NCBI RefSeq assembly: GCF_023017105.1
Contig: NZ_JALKEV010000022.1
Location: 1-64,000 of the forward strand
From: Halalkalibacter sp. APA_J-10(15)
GTDB taxonomy: Bacteria; Bacillota; Bacilli; Bacillales; Bacillaceae_D
DNA length: 64,000 nucleotides
Direction of reading: 5' to 3'
The position numbers and the translations under genes are program-made. Of the stretch, positions 1-6,867 are shown in pieces. The notes under the pieces were generated by a model, which was not told the DNA's origin, searched no databases, and saw nothing but the letters and a program-made list of their open reading frames with translations. Position 1 is the stretch's first letter. Each line of letters starts with the position of its first letter.

Positions 1-25
1 CAATCTTACAAAAAACACAATCCAT
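1..25 (-). CDS. Start of a HIT-family protein gene (partial)
   Basis: Only the first eight codons lie in the window; the gene continues beyond its left edge. They read MDCVFCKI, which is how many HIT (histidine-triad) nucleotide-binding hydrolases of Bacillaceae begin: a zinc-type CxxC pair followed by KI. A GGGGGA ribosome binding site sits eight bases before the ATG. The His-x-His-x-His active site lies outside the window, so the call rests on the N-terminus and the ribosome binding site alone. Confidence 0.5.
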
Positions 26-74
26 CTTTTATTCCCCCATACTATTATAAATTCTTTCTAACTCGTTCTCTTGT

Positions 75-138
75 GCTAAACTGCCCGTTAGACAATAAGC
101 GATAGCAATTGTTACACTATCGCTCCCGTTAGCTTAAG
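75..138. repeat. Intergenic hairpin repeat, copy A
   Basis: A hairpin (AGCGATAG at 98-105 paired with CTATCGCT at 117-124) is flanked on both sides by CCCGTTAG and ends in a CTTAAG-like tail. A second copy with the same flanks but a different stem lies at 791-859. It looks like a member of a small dispersed intergenic repeat family. It lies between the HIT and NUDIX genes and may also act as a terminator. Confidence 0.45.
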
Positions 139-232
139 TATTTTTATTCACAATGTCACCAGACTTACTTCCAAGAGTTAAAAAAAAGCCTATAACCTAT
201 TTTAAAAGTAAGGTCTTTTAATAAGGTTTTTA

Positions 233-655
233 TTAGCTCACCACTCCTTGAAATACATATGGAACTGATTTATCCAACAAATATTTAATCCCATTTTTAT
301 GATATGGCATCATTTCATCAGCTGTTTTTAAACTCACCCATCTTACTTCTGATATTGTTTCAGTATCTTGTATTGAAATTTCACCGCTTAATATTCTTGC
401 TTTGAATGTTATAAAAATTGCATGATTGTTATCATTCATCATAAAAGCTTCATTTACAGTAAGTATGTGGTCGATCTCAATAGTTAAACCAGTTTCTTCT
501 CTAGCTTCGCGTATAGCAGCTTGTGATAGAGTTTCACCTGGTTCAACAGAGCCACCTGGTAAAGACCAGTTATCATATTTAGTGTTTTTAACCATTAAAA
601 CTTTTTCTTGTATTGCATCATAAATAAGTGAATATACCACATCTACTCTTTTCAT
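233..655 (-). CDS. NUDIX hydrolase
   Basis: This cytoplasmic protein of about 140 residues has a complete Nudix box (G-x5-E-x7-REA-x-EE-x-GL, seen as GSVEPGETLSQA then AIREAREETGL). The box binds the metal that hydrolyses nucleoside diphosphates linked to another moiety. An in-frame start exists further upstream at 736, but the ATG at 655 has a perfect AAGGAG seven bases before it and begins MKRVDV, directly leading into the first Nudix strand, so 655 is preferred. It stands alone between hairpin repeats. The family has many substrates (8-oxo-dGTP, ADP-ribose and others) and nothing here decides among them. Confidence 0.88.
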   Translation of the reverse strand: MKRVDVVYSLIYDAIQEKVLMVKNTKYDNWSLPGGSVEPGETLSQAAIREAREETGLTIEIDHILTVNEAFMMNDNNHAIFITFKARILSGEISIQDTETISEVRWVSLKTADEMMPYHKNGIKYLLDKSVPYVFQGVVS

Positions 656-790
656 TGAACACACTCCTTGTATTTTTGTTATGTATACGCAACTCTTGGT
701 TAATCCCTGTAATGCTTGTTCATATAAACTTTCCACCTTTCCCCTTTTCTAACTTACATTCTGTACTGAGTTAAATATTTCCTTCTTTCA

Positions 791-859
791 GTAAACTGTC
801 CCGTTAGCTGAACAAGGCAAGTGATGCCTTGTTAAAATATCGCTCTCTTTAGTTTAAGT
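791..859. repeat. Intergenic hairpin repeat, copy B
   Basis: An 8-bp perfect stem (AACAAGGC at 811-818, GCCTTGTT at 826-833) sits between a CCCGTTAG motif and an AGTTTAAG tail, in the same layout as 75-138. It lies between the acetyltransferase gene (ending at 899, minus strand) and the NUDIX gene. It is probably both a mobile-type small repeat and a transcription terminator. Confidence 0.5.
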
Positions 860-898
860 GAATTTGGTCACAAATGGCTTTCATAATAGAATGCTTAT

Positions 899-1777
899 TT
901 AGTTTTTCCAGTAAAAATTGTAGTGAGAATGTTGAACAAATCCCAAAGATTTATAAAAAGGGGCATCGGAAATCACATATGCTTTCTTAGCACCTTCGGA
1001 ATAGCACCTTTTTAACGCTTCCAAAACTAATGCTTTTCCAATCCCCATTTTGCGGTAATGAGGAACTGTGCATACAGGTTCTACATAAGCATAATCAGTT
1101 TTGGAATTGTACCAACATCCACAGTAAGCAACATATTCGCCATCTTCATTTACTGCGACTACATGCAGATATGAGTTTAAATGGGAAGCAGATAACATTC
1201 TTTTTTGTTTATCAATAGTTTGTTCATCAATGGGCAAATCGCCATCGTTTTCAAATCCATACCATAATACTTTATGATGCTTATACAAATCATTTTGGAT
1301 GTCAAGGTTTCTTACTTCTATCCCTTTAGGAAGAGTGTAATCAAAACTTCTTTCTTCAAATATATTCTCAAGTATGTTTTCAGTGTTTTTATCTTTAACA
1401 AACTCATAACTAAGCAATAAATTTTTTGTATGACTATCAGTGATATTTACTGCAATACCTAATCCATTTTCGTTACTAAAGTTTGTAATAGCATATTCTA
1501 ATATTTCTTTTTCCAGCACTTCATAGCCTTTCTTAACTGCATAAAAGGCTTCTCCAAAGTAATGGTCATAAGTTGTCATACCTACCAATTCATTATTATA
1601 GAACCATAAACCTATTTTATCAGCAAAACTATTATCAAACTCAGGATGAAATACCATCCATTCCCACCTTGCCCAATTCCAATTAATATGTTTGCTGTCA
1701 TCTTTTGATAATTCGATTAAGAAATCACAAACGGTTTCATAAAAAGAACTATCGAAAGTTTTATATACGAATTTCAT
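899..1777 (-). CDS. GNAT-family N-acetyltransferase
   Basis: A protein of 292 residues. The C-terminal half carries the GNAT acetyl-CoA-binding core (about residues 150-290): VEPVCTVPHYRKMGIGKALV is the motif A region with the R/Q-x-x-G-x-G/A loop, followed by a strand containing AYVISDAPFYKSLGF. The N-terminal half looks like a degenerate second acetyltransferase-like domain, as in tandem-GNAT proteins. The ATG at 1777 (MKFVYK) is chosen over the ATG at 1792 because a GAGGGG site lies at the right distance only for the former. The acceptor substrate is unknown. It is a single-gene unit with a hairpin repeat downstream. Confidence 0.8.
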   Translation of the reverse strand: MKFVYKTFDSSFYETVCDFLIELSKDDSKHINWNWARWEWMVFHPEFDNSFADKIGLWFYNNELVGMTTYDHYFGEAFYAVKKGYEVLEKEILEYAITNFSNENGLGIAVNITDSHTKNLLLSYEFVKDKNTENILENIFEERSFDYTLPKGIEVRNLDIQNDLYKHHKVLWYGFENDGDLPIDEQTIDKQKRMLSASHLNSYLHVVAVNEDGEYVAYCGCWYNSKTDYAYVEPVCTVPHYRKMGIGKALVLEALKRCYSEGAKKAYVISDAPFYKSLGFVQHSHYNFYWKN

Positions 1778-1835
1778 TGAAATCCCCCTCATTATATTTT
1801 ATTTAATTAAACCCAAATGCTCTCTCTCTTAAAGC

Positions 1836-1935
1836 AAACTGCTCCTATAGTTTAACATTAATTTTCCTTTTATTGACAAAGATAAAAGCACCCCTTTTTG
1901 TAGGAATGCTCCCAATAGCTGAAGATCTAATCATT
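1836..1935. repeat. Dispersed intergenic repeat, copy C
   Basis: This stretch shares the run AGTTTAAC-(A/C)TAATTTTCCTTTTATT-(G/A)ACA plus a following G/C-rich hairpin region with 58084-58180, more than 56 kb away. Both copies end in a GCTCCCA/GCCCGTTTCAGC-like segment. No coding potential is evident. It may belong to the same broad family as copies A and B. Confidence 0.4.
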
Positions 1936-1979
1936 CATTTTGATAAACTATTAGCTGCTTTAGTCAAAGAAGATAAGGT

Positions 1980-2100
1980 CTATTCACCATATTTCTCTTT
2001 CATTATTTCAACTAATTTCTTTGTTATTTGCTTTCTTAACTTACCATGCTTATCCTCACTGTATTGAAGCTCTGTCCAATGCCATAAATCACCATACTGC
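1980..2100 (-). pseudogene. C-terminal remnant of an unidentified gene
   Basis: On the minus strand an open frame of about 39 codons ends in a TAG at 1980-1982. It reads QYGDLWHWTELQYSEDKHG, then KLRKQITKKLVEIMKEKYGE, a sensible charged protein C-terminus. It has no start codon and stops abruptly at 2101, where an IS110-type transposase fragment begins on the other strand. I do not recognise the family. It is most likely a gene cut by insertion and deletion. Confidence 0.4.
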
Positions 2101-2240
2101 CAAGAGATAAATGCCCTTGCGCAAGAAGTTGAAGAATATGAAATTATCAAATCAATTCCTGGTATCGGAGAAAAAATCGCGGCAACGATTATATCCGAGA
2201 TTGGGGAAATTGATCGATTTGATCATCCCAAGAAGCTGTT
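2086..2240 (+). pseudogene. IS110-family transposase fragment
   Basis: The plus-strand translation from about 2101 reads EEYEIIKSIPGIGEKIAATI followed by ISEIGEIDRFDHPKKL. This is the highly conserved C-terminal (Transposase_20, helix-hairpin-helix) segment of IS110/IS1111 transposases, where it normally continues into an AFAGLDP motif. Here the match ends at about 2240 and the frame runs into unrelated sequence. There is no start, no DEDD domain and no element end, so it is an inactive scrap left by a former insertion. Confidence 0.75.
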
Positions 2241-2308
2241 CCACGATAGAATGAGTAAGGACGGAAGAGTTGGTCACATTTCTGGCCATCTCTTCCTCGT
2301 TAATAATA

Positions 2309-2803
2309 TTAATTCGTTTGTTTATCAAACTTTCGCTTCGGCTTAAATCCTTCTTCAAGTAAATATTGCTTCGCTTCATTATACGATGGAAACGTTCCAT
2401 CTAGTTGTTCACCTGCATAGACGTTCCACATGTCATCTTCAAGAATAATAGTAAGCTTATGCCCTTCTTTGTCCATCCAGATTTCATCAATATTTTGAAG
2501 AGTTTCCTCTATTTCTCTAACTGCGTTTGATTGTAGAGAGTCAATTGAGCGTTCAATGATCGAACGTAATTCTTCTTCAGAAAAATTACGGATATTAACC
2601 ATCCCTTTAGGGTCTTTTTTCGGTACTTTAAGTGTTGCAGCATAAACAAACCCATTGCCATTTGGATGCAGATGGTATACGACATTTTTTTTATCACTGG
2701 CGCCTCCCAAATAATGAAAATTAACACGATTGAGCGATACATCGTGGCGTTCTAATTCTGGGAAAGACTCGATAATTGCAAGTTTTTGTTCAAATGTAAG
2801 CAT
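2309..2803 (-). CDS. Conserved hypothetical protein (164 aa)
   Basis: A well-formed gene with a GGAGG site six bases before its ATG. The protein is soluble, with no signal peptide or membrane helix. It has a beta-rich N-terminal half (HYLGGASDKKNVVYHLHPNG) and an acidic helical middle (EEELRSIIERSIDSLQ), and ends in a lysine-rich tail. I do not recognise the family. It stands alone, with an IS110 scrap immediately downstream whose sequence may have replaced the original 3' flank; the last codons could therefore be altered. Confidence 0.65.
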   Translation of the reverse strand: MLTFEQKLAIIESFPELERHDVSLNRVNFHYLGGASDKKNVVYHLHPNGNGFVYAATLKVPKKDPKGMVNIRNFSEEELRSIIERSIDSLQSNAVREIEETLQNIDEIWMDKEGHKLTIILEDDMWNVYAGEQLDGTFPSYNEAKQYLLEEGFKPKRKFDKQTN

Positions 2804-2897
2804 AGTTCCTCCAAATAATTCTAATTTAATAATTAATTATATCATTAGTAGATATTAACAAAAAATACACTTACTTAGGGCCGTTTGTGGAACAAGA

Positions 2898-2922
2898 AAA
2901 AATCCTGCAATACAGGGTTTTT
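2898..2922 (+). terminator. Hairpin with T-run
   Basis: AAAAATCCTG pairs with CAGGGTTTTT around a 5-base loop (one G-T pair), ending in a T-run on the plus strand. It lies upstream of the minus-strand gene at 2309-2803 and before the dehydrogenase promoter, so it could insulate the dehydrogenase genes from upstream reading. Confidence 0.4.
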
Positions 2923-2970
2923 AATCAATTTTTTTATAAACGTCGTGTCTTTATTTCAAATCTACACTCA

Positions 2971-3230
2971 GAGAGTTACAGAGTAATTCTTTCTCATGCA
3001 GAAATCATTGGCGGGCAAAGTGTTCCCAAGCTGCTGGTCAGTCTTGCCTAAGCGCGACGCATCATCGGACGTGACGTCACTTAATCCCCCTGAAGTTGAT
3101 TGTTTGACACTGTGCACATAATTGTATAGAAAAACTTATCATAACGATCGTTATGAAATTTCGCCAATCCCGGGGCGGTGCACCTAGAGAGTTACAGAGT
3201 GGATTTTTTCATGCAGAAATCATTGAAAGG
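2971..3230 (+). repeat. Direct repeat of the dehydrogenase leader
   Basis: GAGAGTTACAGAGT followed by ATGCAGAAATCATTGG occurs at 2971-3011 and again at 3187-3226. The true gene start at 3242 repeats ATGCAGAAACCATTGAAGGG. The first copy continues into GGCAAAGTGTTCCCAAG, resembling the gene's own GGCAAAGTCGTCC. So the 5' end of the dehydrogenase gene and its leader seem to have been duplicated, and the upstream copy has decayed. Confidence 0.55.
3104..3156 (+). promoter_or_regulatory. Promoter with palindromic operator
   Basis: TTGACA at 3104-3109 is followed 15 bases later by TATAGA at 3125-3130. Just downstream is the perfect 18-bp palindrome TCATAACGATCGTTATGA (3139-3156), placed where a bound repressor would block initiation. 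Length and symmetry fit a TetR/AcrR-type operator, as is common upstream of short-chain dehydrogenase genes. No TetR gene is encoded in the window, so the repressor would be elsewhere. Confidence 0.55.
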
Positions 3231-3241
3231 AGGTTCTTTTT

Positions 3242-4003
3242 ATGCAGAAACCATTGAAGGGCAAAGTCGTCCTCATTACGGGCGGCTCACGTGGGCTTGG
3301 CGCCGCTACGGCTGAAGCGTTTGCCGATCACGGAGCGGATGTCGCGATCAGCTACGCGGCTTCGGACGAAAAGGCGGCGGCTGTCGTGGAGAATTTGAAG
3401 GTCAAGGGAGTACGTGCATTGGCCATCAAAAGTGACCAAGCGGATCTTTCTTCCGCCAAGCCCCTAATTAACTCGGTGATTGCTGAATTCGGCAAGCTCG
3501 ACATCCTTGTGAATAATGCTGGCATCACAGAGCAGGGCCAAATGGTAGATGATTCCAGTTTGGACGAAGAGAAATACAATCAGCAGTGGCAAGTCAATGT
3601 CATGGGATCGATCGCCAATACCCGCGCGGCGGCACCCCAACTAGCGGAAGGAGGTCGCATTATTTTTATCGGCTCCCGACTCGGCGATTACGTGCCCTTT
3701 AGAGGGGTCGCCGACTACGCCGGAACGAAGGCGGCACTCGTCGGATATGCGAGGGGAATCGCGCGCGACCTTGGTCCCCGTAATATCACTGTGAATGTCG
3801 TGCAACCGAGCGTCATGCCCACAGACATGAATAAGGGTGTGGCCGATCATCTTCCACCTCTTGAAACCTTTCTAGACATGATTCCAATCCGTCGCATTGC
3901 AACCCTTGAAGAGGTGGCAGAAGTCGTCTGCTTCCTTGCCGGACCACATGGGGGCTACACCACCGGAGAGACCATCAATATAGACGGCGGTATCGGAATC
4001 TAA
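3242..4003 (+). CDS. Short-chain dehydrogenase/reductase (classical SDR)
   Basis: This 253-residue cytoplasmic NAD(P)(H) oxidoreductase has every classical SDR mark: the dinucleotide-binding TGGSRGLG loop near residue 14, NNAG near 90, a catalytic serine in FIGSR, the YAGTK catalytic Tyr-x-x-x-Lys, and the C-terminal GGYTTGETINIDGG strand. Length is normal. The start has an AAGGAGG site. It is markedly more GC-rich than its neighbours and is followed by a second, truncated dehydrogenase, so the pair was probably acquired together by transfer. The substrate cannot be told from the sequence. Confidence 0.9.
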   Translation: MQKPLKGKVVLITGGSRGLGAATAEAFADHGADVAISYAASDEKAAAVVENLKVKGVRALAIKSDQADLSSAKPLINSVIAEFGKLDILVNNAGITEQGQMVDDSSLDEEKYNQQWQVNVMGSIANTRAAAPQLAEGGRIIFIGSRLGDYVPFRGVADYAGTKAALVGYARGIARDLGPRNITVNVVQPSVMPTDMNKGVADHLPPLETFLDMIPIRRIATLEEVAEVVCFLAGPHGGYTTGETINIDGGIGI

Positions 4004-4081
4004 AACGATCTGGAACAGTGTCCATACATGAACATCTACCAAGTATTGTGGAGTGCCCGAGTTATGATCACAGTCAACCAA

Positions 4082-4106
4082 TCAAGGATTATATTGTGAT
4101 CCTTGA
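4082..4106 (+). terminator. Hairpin after first dehydrogenase
   Basis: TCAAGGAT pairs perfectly with ATCCTTGA across a 9-base loop, 79 bases after the stop codon. There is no T-run, so termination strength is uncertain. Confidence 0.35.
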
Positions 4107-4131
4107 CCTTACCGATCTGATGTAGTGAAGC

Positions 4132-4170
4132 GCTCTTCATCGGTACGTCAAAGGTTGGCCGATGAAGAGC
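4132..4170 (+). promoter_or_regulatory. 12-bp perfect hairpin before second dehydrogenase
   Basis: GCTCTTCATCGG pairs perfectly with CCGATGAAGAGC around a 15-base loop, ending 38 bases before the next start codon. It could be a terminator or attenuator between the two dehydrogenase genes. A weak ACGTTTATA follows rather than a clear T-run. Confidence 0.4.
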
Positions 4171-4208
4171 AACGTTTATAATAAATAAGCAAGTAAAGGA
4201 GACTATAT

Positions 4209-5024
4209 ATGACTAGAAGATTCAGTGCAAAGTCAACTGCCGATCAGGTGCTCTCTGGCGTTGTCCTTAAGGAAAAGCGATTTTTTATTACAGGTGTATC
4301 ATCGGGCATCGGCCTCGAAACTGCCCGCTCACTGGTCTCACACGGCGCCAGTGTCGTCGGCACGGTTAGAGATCTCGCCAAAGCCGAAACAGCCACTTCA
4401 GCGATCCTTGACGCCGCGGCACAAGGAGGTGGTAGCCTAGAGTTGGTCGAGCTCGAGCTCGCATCCTTGCAAAGCGTTCGCACCTGCGCGGATAAACTGT
4501 TGGCCAAAGGTCAGCGGTTCGACGCCATCATCGCCAACGCTGGCGTCATGGCAACCCCGTTCGCTCGGACGGTCGACGGCTTCGAAACTCAGTTCGCGAC
4601 AAACTATCTTGGCCATTTTGCTTTAATCAATCTCATTGAGCCACTACTCGTTGATAACGGACGCTTGGTGGTGCTGTCTTCCCAAGCTCATCGCGTTGCC
4701 GATGTTGACCTAGACGATCCGAATTTCAAGCAACAGGAATACGACTCATTTGTCGCCTATGGCCGATCGAAAACGGCCACTTCTCTCTTTGCAGTGGAAT
4801 TCGATAAACGGCATCGTAATCGTGGCATCCGAGCTGCTTCGGTGATGCCCGGGAATAGTCTTACCGATCTCCCGCGCCATTTCTCGCAGGAAGACTTGCA
4901 GGGTCTTTTTGAGAACGTTGGCAAAGCTCGTGCCGAAGCAACAAACCGCGAAAAACTCATGATAAATGGATATCATTTACAATATATTTGTGTTATTACA
5001 CGAACCTGCACGTTCGTATTATAA
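4209..5024 (+). pseudogene. Second short-chain dehydrogenase, C-terminally truncated
   Basis: The N-terminal 240 residues are a normal SDR of the retinol-dehydrogenase/light-dependent-reductase type: TGVSSGIG near residue 29, NAG in the IIANAGVM segment, a serine in VVLSSQAH, and YGRSKTA as the catalytic motif. Such proteins usually run to about 300 residues. Here the match to a normal sequence breaks after GKARAEATNREK (about position 4950), where GC content drops, and an unrelated hydrophobic tail ends at 5024. The last substrate-binding segment is lost, so activity is doubtful. A good AAGGAG site precedes the ATG. Confidence 0.75.
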
Positions 5025-5050
5025 GGTCAGCCAGATATTTCTGGTTGACC
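5000..5050 (+). terminator. Two adjacent hairpins after truncated dehydrogenase
   Basis: ACGAAC pairs with GTTCGT at about 5000-5017. GGTCAGCCAG pairs with CTGGTTGACC at 5025-5050 with one G-U pair. Together they overlap and follow the stop codon. They probably come from the original 3' flank of whatever sequence was joined to the broken gene. Confidence 0.4.
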
Positions 5051-5209
5051 ATTATTATGGTAGCCGGAATAGAGCATACTGCCCGTAGGAGGAGGCTCCC
5101 GTCAGCTAAAACTGTTCTCAACCCCTACTTGCTTAAAACTTAATTTGGCTGGTCGGACACTAATATCTCGCATGATAAGCGAAGCTATGTTTAATATATC
5201 TACCAAAAT

Positions 5210-5255
5210 AAAAAGCACCCATTCATCCGAATGTTTAGATAAATGAGTACTTTTT
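5210..5255 (-). terminator. Terminator of the first polysaccharide locus
   Basis: A long imperfect stem between AAAAAGCACCCATT and AATGAGTACTTTTT sits 7 bases beyond the stop codon of the GH43 gene, with a T-run on the minus strand. This is a credible rho-independent terminator for the GH43-GH31-GH88 transcript. Confidence 0.6.
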
Positions 5256-5261
5256 ATTCAA

Positions 5262-6839
5262 TTACGTTTCTAAAGATTTAAACTGAAAATAATCAAAGTC
5301 TGCAAATTTCTTACTGCCACTCATATCTTGTACACACATACCGACTAATGAACCTGTAAAACCTAGTTTCCCTTGATACTCATCAGAAAGCTGTCCAAAA
5401 TCCAGCTTGGGCCCAATCATCTGCCAAACTTCTCCGTCCTTCGAAAATAGAAACTGCACATCGTCCATTTGAATAGATACTCTTAAATAACACCTCTCCC
5501 ATTTCTCAATGGAAACCATATCCTCAACGTATTCGTAATAGTGTCCTTGATTCATTGACATAACACTAATATTTTTTCCAACTTTATCGTCATGACTAAT
5601 ACGCAAATAAAAATGATCATTTTCATCATAATATAATATGAGTCCAGCCATTTGCATAAAATGATCGGGAGAAAATTCAACACATGTCTCAATTTCACAC
5701 TCAAAGTCTTCTAATCTACGAGCGACAATGCTTTGATTTTGTAAAGAGGTTAGTGATTCCCTACCATAGATTCGTAAAAAACTATCTCGTTCCCGCAAGC
5801 TAAGCCAACTCTCTTCTGCAGGAACACGTAACGTTTGAAAATGAATACTTAATTCCGTTCCATCAAAATGGTCCCTATCATGATCCTCTGCAAAAAGGTG
5901 TAATGGTAAATTAGGGCGTTCTTCTAAAAGTTTCGGTTCAGTCCTACCCTCAGGTAGTCTAATCCATTCATCCTCTGTCCAGTAACATTTCTGTATGGCT
6001 GTATCTCTCCCTAATGGGCAAAGCTTCCTACCTGGCAATGTCCGGGCACAAAGATAGGCAATATACCAATCTCCAGTTTGAGTTTCTACGATGGAAGCGT
6101 GACCTGCCTTTTGGAGAGAATGATCAGGATTATGTCTTGTCGTAAGTATTGGTCCGTTTGGATCCATCTCATATGGTCCAGTAATCGTTTTTGAGCGAGC
6201 AACCGTTACAGAATGGTTAAATCCAGTTCCCCCTTCTGCAATAATGATATAGTAATACTCACCACGTTTATACATATTTGATCCTTCTTTTACCCAATGA
6301 TCAACACCGTCAATTATTTTATGAACGGGTCCGATAAGCCTCTGTTCCTTTTCACTATATTCTTGCAATAAAATTCCATCAAAACGCCGATTACTATTTC
6401 GGAAATTCCATTGCATATTCAATAGCCATTTACGACCATCTTCATCATGGAACAATGCTGGATCGAATCCACTACTATTTAAATATATTGATTCTGACCA
6501 TGGTCCATTAATATCTTTGGCTGTAACAAGATAGTTGTGGGCATCTTTATAAGCACCCGTTCGATTAACAACATTTGTATATAGTAAATAAAACGTACCA
6601 TTATCATAACTTAAGTTCGGTGCCCAGACCCCACCTGAACTAGGAACACCTCGTAAATCTAACTGAGATGTTCGTGTTAAAGGATAAGTAAGCAGCATCC
6701 AATTGACTAAATCCTTTGAATGATGGATTTGCACTCCTGGAAACCATTCAAATGTTGAGGTTGCAATATAATACTCGTCTCCAACGCGAATCATTGATGG
6801 ATCTGGTCTGAAGCCTTTTAAAATTGGATTTTTTATCAT
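5262..6839 (-). CDS. GH43-family glycosidase (beta-xylosidase / alpha-arabinofuranosidase type)
   Basis: A protein of 525 residues with no signal peptide, so cytoplasmic. The five-bladed propeller of GH43 fills about residues 1-310. The three catalytic acids are visible: Asp13 in FRPDPS, Asp126 in GFDPALF and Glu185 in VKEGSN. The strand TSTFEWFPGVQIHHSKDLVN is typical of the beta-xylosidase subgroups. The C-terminal 200 residues form the beta-sandwich usual for these (GH43_C2-like). The ATG at 6839 has AAAGGA eight bases upstream; an in-frame ATG at 6848 lies too close to it. It follows GH31 by 28 bases and is the last gene of the operon. It probably removes xylose or arabinose from imported oligosaccharides. 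Confidence 0.88.
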   Translation of the reverse strand: MIKNPILKGFRPDPSMIRVGDEYYIATSTFEWFPGVQIHHSKDLVNWMLLTYPLTRTSQLDLRGVPSSGGVWAPNLSYDNGTFYLLYTNVVNRTGAYKDAHNYLVTAKDINGPWSESIYLNSSGFDPALFHDEDGRKWLLNMQWNFRNSNRRFDGILLQEYSEKEQRLIGPVHKIIDGVDHWVKEGSNMYKRGEYYYIIIAEGGTGFNHSVTVARSKTITGPYEMDPNGPILTTRHNPDHSLQKAGHASIVETQTGDWYIAYLCARTLPGRKLCPLGRDTAIQKCYWTEDEWIRLPEGRTEPKLLEERPNLPLHLFAEDHDRDHFDGTELSIHFQTLRVPAEESWLSLRERDSFLRIYGRESLTSLQNQSIVARRLEDFECEIETCVEFSPDHFMQMAGLILYYDENDHFYLRISHDDKVGKNISVMSMNQGHYYEYVEDMVSIEKWERCYLRVSIQMDDVQFLFSKDGEVWQMIGPKLDFGQLSDEYQGKLGFTGSLVGMCVQDMSGSKKFADFDYFQFKSLET

Positions 6840-6867
6840 GATGACCATCCTTTAGCGAAGCTTATTT

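Noticed and set aside
1873-2067. A 64-codon plus-strand open frame
   Set aside because: It covers a dispersed repeat and lies antisense to a more convincing gene remnant. The protein is low-quality and has no ribosome site.
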